64,000 bases of DNA. Source: Hymenopellis radicata. Taxonomy: Eukaryota > Basidiomycota > Agaricomycetes > Agaricales > Physalacriaceae. Positions 1 to 10,335 of this stretch are shown one piece after another (the stretch's first letter is position 1; each line of letters starts with the position of its first letter). The position numbers and the translations under genes were made by a program. The stretch covers positions 124,001 to 188,000 of the forward strand of contig JADNRX010000007.1 in NCBI GenBank assembly GCA_015501595.1. Direction: 5' to 3'. The notes beneath the pieces were generated by a model. That model did not search any database. It saw only the letters and a list, made by a program, of their open reading frames with translations, and had not been told where the DNA came from.

Positions 1-73
1 GACAGTGCTTAACAACGATAACCATTAGATGTACGTGTACGCCAAATAATATTGAGATCAGGTACGATATATA

Positions 74-2634
74 TCACTTTGCCTTCTTGCCCTTTCCCTT
101 GCCATTAACCGCCCCATCGTCCGCATTGGCCAGTATCCGTTCAATCTCCCCTCGTATCTCGGAAAGATTCAACTGTAACGTTTTCGCATCCTCGAACTTG
201 CGGTGTGCTCTGGCCTCCTCCACGAAAGACTCGAGCAGCGCTTCCTGCTCCAATAACGGCTGTAACGCCATCGCCATATCAGAGTCGGGATCGATGGCCA
301 GCCCCGCATCCGAGTTGGCATCGCCGCCGGCTTTGCTGGATGACTTTTTGTGCTTTGCTTTCGGTTTCGGGAGTGACTACCAAGTAGGTCAGCTCAAGCC
401 CCAATGGCGTAGAAACTCAAAGATTTCACCTGTAACGGGAACATGTGCTTCTGAAGGAACACGTTTGCCCGAGTCGCCACAGCCAGTTGAACGCGGTCTT
501 GGGACCCGCCCGCTGAACATGGAAGCTTTCGTATCCGTTTCGCCACCGCGTCATATTGAGCGAAAACTTCGAGCAGGCGCTTTCTCGCAGCGGAAGCCTC
601 CTTGGTGGGATGATCGTCTTGACTGCATAGACAACATTAGCATAGCACAGCATATTGAAGGCTGGCCTGATACGTACTTCAAGCTGACGAGCATCTCTTG
701 GAACTGAGGCAATGAATCCTCGATCTCCTTCTCAAGTTCCACGAGGACCTATCCACGGTCAGAAAGAACAGATGTAATGAATCACAAGGCGCTGACTGCG
801 TAAAGATGCGAAAACGTCGGTACCACCGACATCTCCTGCTGATACTGCTGTCGTCTGTTACCAAAATCAGATTACTACCACAAGCAGCCGGGAAAAATCT
901 CACAGTAGTATCGGCCGACAGCTGCGACATATGCGCACTCCTTTGAGAAACTTCTCAGCCTCGTCGTCATCCTGGACAGGCCGCTTCCCAGGCGGGCCGT
1001 TCATACTGTTCGTCCGCCGTCTCTTGACACCATAGTCCACACCCTCTCCGACCTCTTCAATTCGTCGCGTCTTTGGATCAACGACAAACAATACCGAGCA
1101 CAAAGCAGACCGCTGTGGATTCTTTATAGGCAAAGAACATATTATCTGCCCACATAACCGACAATGGTGTTTCCGATTTGTGAGGGGATGGAATGAGGCG
1201 CTACAGCAGGGACACTTGCTCACAGAGGCATCGTCCTCCCAAGGCGTTATTCGCTGTTCCGCAGCTACAGAACAGAACAGGGTCAGAAAGTCCAGGAGGA
1301 CGGGAAAGAGCGACAAGTACCTCTCATATCATTCTTCCCAGCACCTGCCGCGAGCATACCTTTCCACAACCCACCCGCATCAGACATACTCATCCTCTTC
1401 AAATCGCCGAGATCCATATCAAAGAACGACGATGCTCTCCGATGACCTCCAGGCCTAAGGTGCTCATGATGCTCGCTTTTGCCTCCGGCAGGAAAGTGAA
1501 GTGCAATGATCTTCTCCAGCCGCCGTTCTAGTTTAGTGCGCTCGATCCGCCCGGCCGACTCTACACCATCACGGGCGACTTTGCGCAGCGTAATGAATTC
1601 GTCTGTGCGTGGCCGGTACACACCTTTAGGCTGAAAACCGGGCCGATAGGGCGCAGGCGAACGAGCATAGGGTGGAGTCGCGGTCGCGGTGCGTGAAGGC
1701 GGCGGTGCAGCATGATGGGATGGAGATGGAGATATCGAGTTTGGTGGAGGGACGGGAGAGGCTGTGGGTGATGCATGAAGGGACGAGGTTCGCGTCATTG
1801 GTACGACAGGTAATGATACTGATGGATGATGAGGTTGAGGTGTTACAAGTGTGTTTCCGGTTCCGTTAGTATGAGTAGGCGATGAAGGGAGTGGCTTTGA
1901 CAGCGGTGAGGGAGATGCGACCCGGCTACGGGCGTCTACTGGTGAAAGACGGCTGGGCTGTCCTGTGAGAAACGAAGGCGGGTTGTCCAGGGGAGGCATA
2001 CTGTGTCGAAGGTTACTAGATGGTATGGACCCATTTCGTGGAGGTGGACGAATACGGGGTACATGTCTGAATGTAGAGGTCTTTCTGCCAGTGTTTAAAC
2101 GGGGCAGAGACTTGCTGGCCTGAGATGGGCTGCCAGAGGACGAAGCCGTCGGTGAGGAGGGAGTAGTTGGAGGTTGACTGCCAATAGGCTCGTCATTCTC
2201 AATCGGAGTAGCATCCCCATTACTGTCGTTGTCGCAAAGGGTCTTCATAGGTTCCGGAACATCAACCGCGCTAGGCGACTCTGGCGGACTAGGTAGTCCG
2301 TTGTTCGACGTTGGCGGAGAAGACTGAAGCAAGACCACTGGGACTGCAGGTGGCGACTGATTGGCTGCCAAGCTGAAAGCGTGCTGGGCTTCCTTTTCCC
2401 AAGAGTCGTAGCCAATAATGCCGACGACATTCGTGGCAGGTGCTGTCGGCGGCGGTGACGCACTGGGCGTCAGCCGCGATATTGAGACGTTTCGCGAGTG
2501 CGACTGCGACTGCCTCTTGGACTACACCGCTATGGTCAGCGACGAGCTCGAATAGAGCCACGAATGAGGGCTCGTACCCTGTACGCCTGGTAAGGCACTG
2601 CCGCTGGCTGGGGACTCTCTGGCCCATCCGACAT
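74..2634 (-). CDS. FYVE zinc-finger protein, Pep7/Vac1 (rabenosyn-like) endosomal tether
   Basis: Multi-exon gene. Exon 1 (2634-2578) starts MSDGPESPQ and ends PYQAYR; a 56-bp intron (2577-2522, GTACGA to GTGTAG) leads to exon 2 (2521-1321), a Ser/Pro-rich low-complexity region of about 400 residues ending in a basic helical stretch. Exon 3 (1264-904) carries the FYVE finger: paired CxxC cysteines, the RKHHCRLCG signature that binds phosphatidylinositol 3-phosphate, and a final CRSC. Exon 4 (854-797) and later exons hold helical segments (for example EKEIEDSLPQFQEML), and the last exon (277-74) is a helical hairpin like a Rab-binding domain with a Lys-rich tail. Phases agree across exons 1-4. 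In yeast and animals such proteins bind PI3P and Rab5/Rab4 on early endosomes and promote vesicle fusion; that role is inferred here. The first in-frame ATG lies upstream of the long open frame, reached through the short first intron. The same 5' part is repeated, truncated, three times downstream. Confidence 0.85.
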
Positions 2635-2810
2635 TGGTGACGGATGCTGTGATCGACGTCGACAAAGTATGCGCGGCAGGCGTCTAGAACAGCGAAGAGA
2701 CCGGTTTGCACGCCAGGCGGGGACAAGACGGCGGCACGCAACGTGATGGTATGATAGTAAGAGCACGCCGCCCAAAATGGCAATCAACTCTTCTCCCTTC
2801 TACCACCATC
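2635..2810. promoter_or_regulatory. Divergent promoter between FYVE gene and MPP6
   Basis: Only 176 bp separate the two start codons, so this stretch must hold both promoters and both 5' leaders. It is repeated upstream of every MPP6 copy (about 14354-14541, 25920-26144, 37844-38068) with small insertions and deletions; units 3 and 4 carry an extra partial duplication of the segment next to the MPP6 start. No clear TATA box was seen. Confidence 0.55.
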
Positions 2811-3536
2811 ATGTCCGGCAAACAACTGAGCAATGGCACCCTCAGTCTTCGGTTTATGCAGAATGCACAACGAAAACAGAAACTGGAAGAGGTTGAGCTC
2901 ACAAAGGCAGAGGTCAAAGACGCCGAGGAATGGTCAATACCCAAGGAAATCCAGGATTCTTGGAAAAAGTCAACAGAATCGTTAGTCTTGTTGACAGTCG
3001 CCCTCATATATTTGTTGACGCGGTATCAGTGAATCAGTCACCTACGAACACTCATATCTGCCTTTCATCTTTTCCGAAGATGCTGAACCAAAACGAAGGC
3101 GCGTCTTCAAAAAAGGCGTCGAAGTAACGGTTAGCATCTGCTGCTCCAGTTCCAATCCTTTGACCTGACTCTGCTACAGAAAGATACACCTACTATTGAA
3201 GACGCGCCACCCGCCGAACCTCAGCCTGAGGAACCCGAACCGGAGCCCACAAAGTTGACCTCTCTCAGCTCTGTTCTCTCGCCAAAAGCGAAAAAGGTTA
3301 AAGACCCTTCTAAATCTGCGAGACAATCTCTCTTCGAGCCATCCAACGTCGGTGCCGACCTACGAGCCACTCCCTCCGCTCAGAAAGGCTTCATGAAGCC
3401 TGCAGGCGTTGACGATCCGACCGAAGCTTCAGGTGACTCTGATATCCTTATGGGCACGCGCCAAAAGAAGCGGCATAATGACGAAGGATCGTCAAAGACT
3501 GCACCTCGGAAGAAGAAGAGGAAGAGCGAAACTTAG
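2811..3536 (+). CDS. MPP6 family protein (M-phase phosphoprotein 6, nuclear exosome cofactor)
   Basis: Three exons. Exon 1 begins MSGKQLSNGTLSLRFMQNAQ, the conserved N-terminus of the MPP6 family, followed by a charged helix with the motif AEVKDAEEW. A 50-bp intron (GTTAGT to ATCAG, near 2981-3029) leads to a short exon containing YEHSYLPFIF; a second intron (GTTAGC to TACAG, near 3130-3178) leads to a last exon rich in Pro, Glu and Ser, ending in a Lys/Arg tail that could act as a nuclear localisation signal. MPP6 proteins bind the RNA exosome with Rrp6 and help process and degrade nuclear RNA; the function is inferred from the family. This is the only copy in the window whose first exon is intact: the other three share a 10-nt deletion. 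It differs from them in lacking 18 bases (in frame) in exon 3. Confidence 0.85.
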
Positions 3537-3612
3537 AATAGTAGGTGCGTGTAGGCTTTTGTGACTGACTATGCATGACCCGACAACATAGATATGCTGC
3601 CTGGACAGCAAA

Positions 3613-3810
3613 TTATGTGTTCATCTCCTTGAACCTGTATTCCCAATGCTGGTCATTCATCGGATGGCCCATGATTCTCTTGTAGATGTACAAGTATACC
3701 CAGCACGATCCTTTCTTCTCATGACAACTCGTCTATCATCATGGACGATCTATAAATGAATGTTCATGGTATACACGTGCTGGTGCCTACAGTTGAGCGC
3801 TGACATGAAT
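3613..3810 (-). pseudogene. 3' end of an unidentified minus-strand gene, cut by the LINE
   Basis: Convergent with MPP6. In units 2-4 this segment keeps a 60-codon frame rich in aromatic residues (motifs WVYLYIYKR and MGHPMNDQH) with a stop at the same place; in unit 1 small indels break it. The frame stops exactly where LINE sequence begins, so the 5' part of the gene was lost. The family was not recognised. Equivalent segments: 15352-15534, 26955-27137, 38879-39061. Confidence 0.4.
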
Positions 3811-4335
3811 CCAAAAACTTCACGCGTCTATATCATTGTATCTTCTACTTGGCCGCCTCGAGCCACAAGAGGATGGACCTTCAAAACAGATTTCCTCCTG
3901 CCTCAGACATTATCTCTCCGAGGTCTCAATCCCAGACCATCGTTTCGCGATGACGAGGATCCTTCTCGGCGCTCACAACTTGCACGGCGTACATTCCGAA
4001 AGTTCGCAGGCGCGAATGTGCCACGACCACCTGGAGACGGCGGAACATATGCTGCTCCAATGTGTCGCTGATAACGACATTCGTCGGGAGTTGTTTCAGC
4101 GCTTGACCCTCGTCACGCGCAAGGTTCATTCCCGCAATTTTTACTGATGGCGCCGCCTTGTTTTGGCTCAGGTCGTTCTTGGTTGATTGGAGGGCCACGC
4201 CGGTGGTTGCTCGTTGGATCTATCACACAATACGGAGATGGAAGGCCTTGTCATTGTTGCCCTGCGAGGTTATAGCAGAGATGGCGCGCCATCTGGATGA
4301 CAACGAGGAGTGACGAGACTGCTATAATTTTTTGC
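3811..4335 (+). mobile_element. LINE (non-LTR retrotransposon) 3' fragment, unit 1
   Basis: A 5'-truncated and internally deleted copy. Reading across frameshifts it matches the C-terminal part of mushroom LINE polyproteins: an IPDHR(F)AMTRILLGAH-like stretch followed by the CxxC..H..C zinc knuckle (CRMCHDHLETAEHMLLQC in unit 2). No reverse-transcriptase catalytic core is present, so it is inert. Compared with units 2-4 it lacks about 250 bp near its left end and has other small gaps. It separates the cut minus-strand gene from RTA1 in all four units, so it was inserted before the array was amplified. Confidence 0.7.
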
Positions 4336-4438
4336 TACTGTTTCCAAATTCTAATGTATCTCCTTCACTAGCCTGTCCTCGAGGGGACCCTGACTTCAAT
4401 ACTACTACTACAAATTATAATACAAAAAACCTCCGACT

Positions 4439-5222
4439 TTAAACCCTCTGTACAGCCTCCAACTCGAAGAAACTGAGGTCCTTCTTCGTCGACGATTTGC
4501 CCATGTCACGGCCGATGAGGTGTCCCGGGTGTGCAAAGTTGAAGATATACATGGCTAGCACAACCATGGCTCCGTCAAGAACATCTACACATCATAAGCC
4601 ATTTGCGGGAATTGTCGAAGAACTGGCTTACTGAAGTACACCTCCGTGTTGATGACACGTCCATTCCACCCATCGGCTAATTCGATGGTACGGTAGATAG
4701 CACTGTATGAAAATAGGTGAGTCCACTGTTTGAATCCATGCATGGACAAGGAGAGACGCACCGAATGACCAAGCACAGGATATTAAAAAATAATCCAGCG
4801 AGCATGTTCTTGATTCTGACGTCCATCTTCCCGCGAAAGTCTGCATTTGTCAGTGTAGTCTGACTCTGGCTCCGAGCAGGTTCGGGGCCACGGACAGGTC
4901 TGCGATGGGAGTAGCGCCACAGGAATTCCGTTGACAAAATCGAGTAGAGCACAATTATAACTGCGAGCGTAGTCAGTCTCGGAGTTCTCTTCAAGCGAAA
5001 TCTCACCGAGCTGAAGGATAATACCACCAAGCATGATGTTCGCACCCAGATTTACACGATTCAGATTCTTAGCAGTGGCCGCAATCCCTCCTCCGGTGCC
5101 CTGAATAACAAGGGAGATAATGTCCTATGATCATCGACGATCAGACGCGTTGTAGGGTCATCCAAGAAACGAGAACGTGACATACACAGCCATGGAAGAC
5201 ACGGGAGTCTAAGCGAGAAACC
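4439..5222 (-). pseudogene. RTA1-like gene, 3' half only (unit 1)
   Basis: Exons encode the C-terminal half of an RTA1 family seven-helix membrane protein: a helix with the ANIMLGG motif, IVLYSILSTEFLWRYS, a basic loop, a helix with AGLFFNILCLVIR, the family signature YRTIELADGWNGR, and a last helix before the stop at 4439-4441. Homology to the full-length copy (39835-41262) stops at about 5222, where array-specific DNA begins. The 5' half, with the first helices and the start, is missing, so this cannot make a full protein. Confidence 0.75.
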
Positions 5223-6380
5223 AGCTGGCGCAAAGTTTCTTCCTTTTCTGGCTGCCGTTCATGTCCCATTTGTGCGGCTTGGCTGCCTTTCGTGTCCCGT
5301 TTCTGCGGCTTGAGCTGCCGGAGAGTTTGGTACGTAGGAGACGAAATACACTTTCTCGAAAAAAACGCGAGAAGTTCAACTCAGTTTTTGCAATTTTGAC
5401 AATAATCTCCCCTCCCGAAGGTATCAGCAAGTGAATTGAAAAGGTGGTGTTACAAAATGCTACTACGAAGGTGCGTGACCCGGTATGCACAGTGTGGCGC
5501 ACAAAAAAAAAGAATGCTGCAGTCCGACAGCAAGTACCAACTGTGTGGAAGCTGAACGCCGCGACATTCAGTCAAGCACGCTCAGACGCCAGGGGTCCAC
5601 ACAGTCCACGGAAGGTGGTCGTCATCACCATGGTACTCGCTCCAGATCAACAGGTGCACGGGAGAGGGGGGGGAACTGGGGGAACTTGGCTTGCGTCCCA
5701 GCCCTCTTTATACTCCCTGGTGGTGGCGGTGCTGTTGGTTCGTTTGTTGATTGCTTTAGAGTTCGAGCAGGTGATATGACGACACCGGCGCTTGTTAGCC
5801 TTTGAGTGTCATCACCTCAACATGCCAGGTCTTCGCGGATTGCTGTCCCTTTACTACACCTTGAAGCCGCCGTTCCGTAGCTCTTGCACAGTATACATCT
5901 TGCCCTGTTTCCTGACACATCCCGCCTCGCGCTCGACAGACAAGTTCAGACCATCCGAACAAGTGTGGCAACATTATGTTACCAGGAACGCACGTTTCAA
6001 ACGAGAGCCGAATTGGTCTTGAGATGTCTTGAGGTTGTTCTCGGTCTACTTGCCCTTGTGGATTCTTGTAATCGCCCTGAGGATACGATTCGAATGGATA
6101 TAAGAATGAGGGGAAAACATAAGTAGAACGGGCTCCAAGACACAAAACATGTTCACGAAATACGCGCCATCTAGACCTCAATACAAAGCTTGAAGTTCCG
6201 CCAAGGACGGCTCCATGGACTTTGTCTGTTCTCCCACCTTCGAGTCATGTTGCACTTGACAACCAGGACATCATGCCCGTGCTCTTCGACTCACTTCGGT
6301 GCTGCCCCCCCTCATTGACTGCACTCAAGTTCTGACCACGGCCTTCAAACACGTCTGAGGAGAGGACGGGAAACAGATCG
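5223..6380. other. Array-specific segment with no identified gene
   Basis: Starts at the RTA1 break (AAGTTTCTTCC) and is well kept in units 1-3 (17171-18330 and 28766-29880). It holds overlapping open frames on both strands, such as 5822-6022 plus and 5795-6181 minus, conserved only as expected for recent copies. No domain was recognised. It may be the 5' flank or promoter of the intron-rich locus that follows. Confidence 0.4.
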
Positions 6381-6988
6381 GAGAGTCAGCGCGAGGTTGC
6401 TCGCCGCAGGGCAAAAGTTTCGTGTTTTTTGGTCTCATAGCCGCCAAAGTATGAAATTTTGCAGGTCAGATTGAATGGCATTTCAACAGGAAAAGCAGTG
6501 AGTCGCACCTGCATATTGCCTCCGGTGGTCTCTCAATTTGTTCAGAAATGTGTTCAGCCGACGGCGACGAGAACGGCGCGAGCACCTGCAGCCGACGTTG
6601 ATCCCAAGTCAAATCACGCGGTCCTGTACCTGGACGGCGGGTGTCGCTCGCCGCGGGGCAAAAATGTCGGTGACTTTAGCCTATGTTGTCGATTTGAATC
6701 TGACAATTCTTCACGTCAGGTCCGACTCCCATTTGTCTTCAAAACGGCAAGCTCTTGAGGCCGGACCTCACGACTCTTCCAGAACTGAGCAGGATTCAGC
6801 ACGAGGAGGATCCATTGTCGAAAAGGTAAATCTTACCTCCATCCAATCCAGTCCGTATCATCTCAATCGTTCCAGATTCTGCCCAAGGAACGGGGTCGTG
6901 ACCCGCGATGAACGTCAAAGCAACGCGACCCCAGAGATCCAGATCTGGACAAGTCCAATTGTCAATTCCCGAATGAATATGAATGGAG

Positions 6989-9151
6989 GTACGTCACCTT
7001 TTGGTTTCAACTTACGAAAGTTGAACATCCCAGGCAGGAACTTCAAGCGAACAAGGCGACAACAGTGCGATGCGACCACGCAGACTCCCGATTGCTTCGA
7101 CTTCATCACTCGTGCAAATCTTGTGCAAATCCCGCTCTTGGACTCACACCGGACTAGAGAGTTTCCCCCGCAAGCGCAGCGACAAAGCGAACAACCGAGA
7201 AAAAATGTGAACGCTTCATTATTGACCCCATTCGGCGCTAAACAATCCGTAGAAACAAGCATGACTTCCAGGAAACGACGCCACACGGTAAACTTGAACC
7301 ACCCGTCGGCGAGTTCACCCCATTTGGACATTGATGTCGATCTGGATCTGAGGAAGTTAGCTACGAATTCCTCGGTCTCGGCTAAGGACATGGTACGTCA
7401 CCTTTTCAACCGCCTTCGAAAGTTCAACATACCAACTAGGAAATAAGCAAGAATAACTCCAGAAGCCGCGAACGCAGAGCGATAGAACTTACCAGGACCT
7501 CTCTTCAGCGCCGCTCTCCGTCCTTCTCGCGCCAAACGCCGCGTCCCGTTCAACATCAACATCAGACCACCACCCATAAACCACCTAGTCCACCCTCGAT
7601 TTATACGATGACCGACGGCCGAATAGACATCTCAGAGGGTAGGCTAATCAGTCATTAAATGAGAGCATTGCTGACGCCGTCTTAGGCCTGACGACAAGTC
7701 GAACCGGTTACCGCGACGACGCCACACTGTAAATCCAACCAACAAGTTTCCCCATTCGACTCCAGAGCAAAGCGGATCTACAAGTATAATCAATCACGAG
7801 GAAGATTTCAAGAGTAGGAACTAAGGTACGTTACCTATAGTTGTCGTCATGTTCAAAAGTTGAACATGACTGTTTAGGAAATTATGCGGGACTTACGCCA
7901 GGCCATGCTCAAAGGACGACGCGAGTCATCTGCGAGTGTATCTCGAAATCGGCTTGCATCGTGCGACCCGCGCGCTTGTCGGCTCAACTCCAGAGTCGAC
8001 ATCGAGCTCATCCTCGTCGACTCCGGGGAAGAGTGGTGTTCCAAATGGCGGCGATTAACAGGGAAAGGATGCGAGAAACATATCTCGGCACAGATCCAGA
8101 TCTGGTCAAGTTCCCTGAGCCGGAAATCCGCGAAAGAAAGAAGAGGTACGTACTCACTGTTCATACTCTCTTTCATTAGTAGCTTAACGACGGAACCAGG
8201 GCTTCCATGGACAAATCTGAATCCTCAAGAAACGACGGCGGCTCCGTACTTGACCTCGAGGATGAAGTACAAGTCGGCAAGCAGGAATGACGCCACACGC
8301 GAACTCGAACCATAATGTTCGCCCGATTCGGAAGTTGATAGCGATTGGATCTGTCAATGGTTTAGCTCCGCGGTACAGTTTCGGACGAGGAACGAACGGT
8401 ACGTCACCGTTCTAGTCGCATTGCGAAAGGTCAACATACCGTTTAGGGAATTATGAGCGCCTGAACCGCCGTGAGGTCGAAAGACAGCGACAAGAAAGGG
8501 CCTCCTCGACCCTATAACTCGCTTCTCGACGTCACATCCAAGTCTCCAGCTTCAACCAAGCTCGAACCACGTCGTCAACGGCATCGTCCCCTCTGAATTC
8601 AGGGCGACGAGAATCTAGGGATACAATCGATGAGTTTGCTTCCGAGATCAGAGAAGGTACGTCACCTTCTCGTTCCAAAGTTTGAAAGCTCAACATACCA
8701 ACTAGGAAATAATCATAAACCCCCAGAGGTACGAGAGGCGGATTTCCCGACTCACAGGATCCTCATCAAGTAAGCCGCTCATCGCCTTCCTCGCCACGGC
8801 TGCGAGCAGCCCAACATAATGCCCGATACCCGACCATGTTCCGACAAGTTCAACGTCGCCGTGAATCCAAGGGCAACAACGCGAGAACGAGGATAATGCG
8901 GTACGTCGATTTTCCACCTAACTCCTACATCCATCATATTGTTCTAGGTTCAACGCCGGGTTCAGAGTCACGGTGGCAACGCCACACTTCAAAGTCAGCC
9001 CTCCGCGCTAGCGACTTTGACCCCTTAAGGCTTGAAGCCGATCCAGATCCGCAGAATTCTGTTGTCAAATCCGCGGCCGTTGTGCCGGCAAACAAGAAAA
9101 TCGTACGTTACCTTGTCGTGATCGTCTTCGAAAGTTGAACATGCACTTTAG
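6989..9151 (+). repeat. Set of near-alike hairpin introns (introner-like)
   Basis: At least six introns in this span share a common plan: donor GTACGT(C/T)ACC, a middle with an inverted repeat, then a (G)TTGAACAT or GTTCAACATACC segment and a TAG/CAG end, total 45-52 bp. Members: 6989-7033, 7393-7439, 7826-7877, 8399-8446, 8657-8705, 9103-9151. The one at 7826-7877 has the arms CATGTTCAA and TTGAACATG around a two-base loop; 6989-7033 has GTTTCAACTT facing AAAGTTGAAC. Several begin GGTACGT and end ACATACC just before the acceptor, like short terminal inverted repeats. About ten bases after the acceptor (G(G/A)AATTATG-like) are also shared, while bases before the donor are not. Units 2 and 3 carry equivalent introns, plus one at about 18951-18998. 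Confidence 0.6.
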
Positions 9152-9724
9152 GAAGTTTTGAGCGACTTTGGCGGAGAGAAAGAGTTCAATACATGACGGC
9201 TCAACAGAGGCCACCGTCGCCATACAGCTCGTCTCCGCCGCTGGCGCGCCCAGATTAACGAGGATGGCTGAGCAGGTATGTACCTTTGTGTTATGCCGCT
9301 CATTCCTTGTGCTAACGACGACGTTAAGTGAGAATACGATTAAACTCACGAAGCAAAAAAGGCCGCGAGTGTGCATTCGCATCATTGAGATCCTTGGGCG
9401 GAACGAAACCCGCCACCTTCATGTAAGCGTTGATATCATTTACTTCACCCGACACTTACGACAGTACCCTACAGATGGCGAGTCCCACACCACAAGTAGA
9501 AGATCAATATCATGTACGTACCTTGCTCATTCTCGTGGAAGTTCCGATAACAACATCCACTTGAAGATCTTTGGACCTGGCGTGCGTTCGTCGCGTGCTC
9601 TTGGAGGCGTCTGGACCGCCAGAGAGAAAGTTGAGTTCGAGATGAGAGGAACGTGGAGATTCCGGGGCGCAATTTTTGCGGCCTTACACATAGCAAGTGA
9701 GGAGAACATAAGCAAGTCCAGTTT

Positions 9725-10335
9725 TATTGGTGTCGATGTAGAAATTGCTGGTGTAGTAGGTATACAAGTCTTCCTAGATACAAGCCTTCATCAGGCCAGT
9801 GAAATTGAACTTGAAGACTACGCACCATGGCCGTTTTGCGCTGAAGAGCTTCCCTAAGTCGTCGTAGGCGTCCTTGCCATCGATGACTGGCGCCGCGCTC
9901 ATCGCAAGAGCGCTCGTGAAGTCTCGATATGTTCCTGAGGTGTATGAAATAACCATTAACCTGGACGCAAGTTCCGAACATACCAGAACACGCGGCTCAC
10001 CCGTTACGTGCAGAACAGGGTTCTCAACCCGTCGAGCTCGAAAAGCTAAACCACCGTGAGCCGAAAACCTTTACAATATGATTTATATGAAAAGCTTACC
10101 GCAATGTTCACGTTATATCCGATGTATTCAATCACCTCCAAGATGCCCGCATGGTCCGCGGTCAGCACAAAGAGAATTGTCGGTGTCGTTGTGGGCGAAG
10201 CTCGGAGTCGCGTGTTGGAAGGTGGTGGTGAAAGTGCAAGTCACGACTCGGGCAACGCCGAGTGATCGGGCTTACTTGGACTTGCACCACCACCAAGTCG
10301 AACTCGTTTTCTGTTTTGAATGGATTTCACATACC
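9725..10335 (-). pseudogene. Minus-strand exon fragments inside the intron-rich locus
   Basis: Read on the minus strand this part shows a different exon-intron chain: an exon encoding a hydrophobic run (TILFVLTADHAGILEVIEYI, about 10205-10130), an intron with donor GTAAGC, a short exon with the HVTGEPRVL motif, an intron GTATGTTCGG to CACCTCAG, and an exon with SGTYRDFTSALAMSAAPV. Unit 2 keeps a diverged version (about 21590-21960, with GLVVLWGAGLIVEDIC), unit 3 a near-identical one (about 33313-33840). It may be a remnant of a membrane protein gene; the family was not recognised. Confidence 0.35.

Noticed and set aside
1283..2371. Start of the FYVE gene at 2371
   Set aside because: That codon is TTG. 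The coding frame continues upstream, and a short intron links it to the ATG at 2634 with matching phases.
5795..6181. A 128-codon minus-strand frame kept in three units
   Set aside because: The conservation equals that of the surrounding repeat, overlapping frames on the other strand are kept equally well, and no domain is visible.
6538..7446. A 302-codon plus-strand open frame
   Set aside because: It runs straight through three well-formed introns (6826-6875, 6989-7033, 7393-7439) that recur in the other units, so the unspliced frame is probably accidental.
6989..9151. Hairpin introns placed on the minus strand
   Set aside because: Because of their inverted repeats some also look like introns on the minus strand (for example 7393-7439), but only the plus strand gives a proper donor and acceptor in all members.
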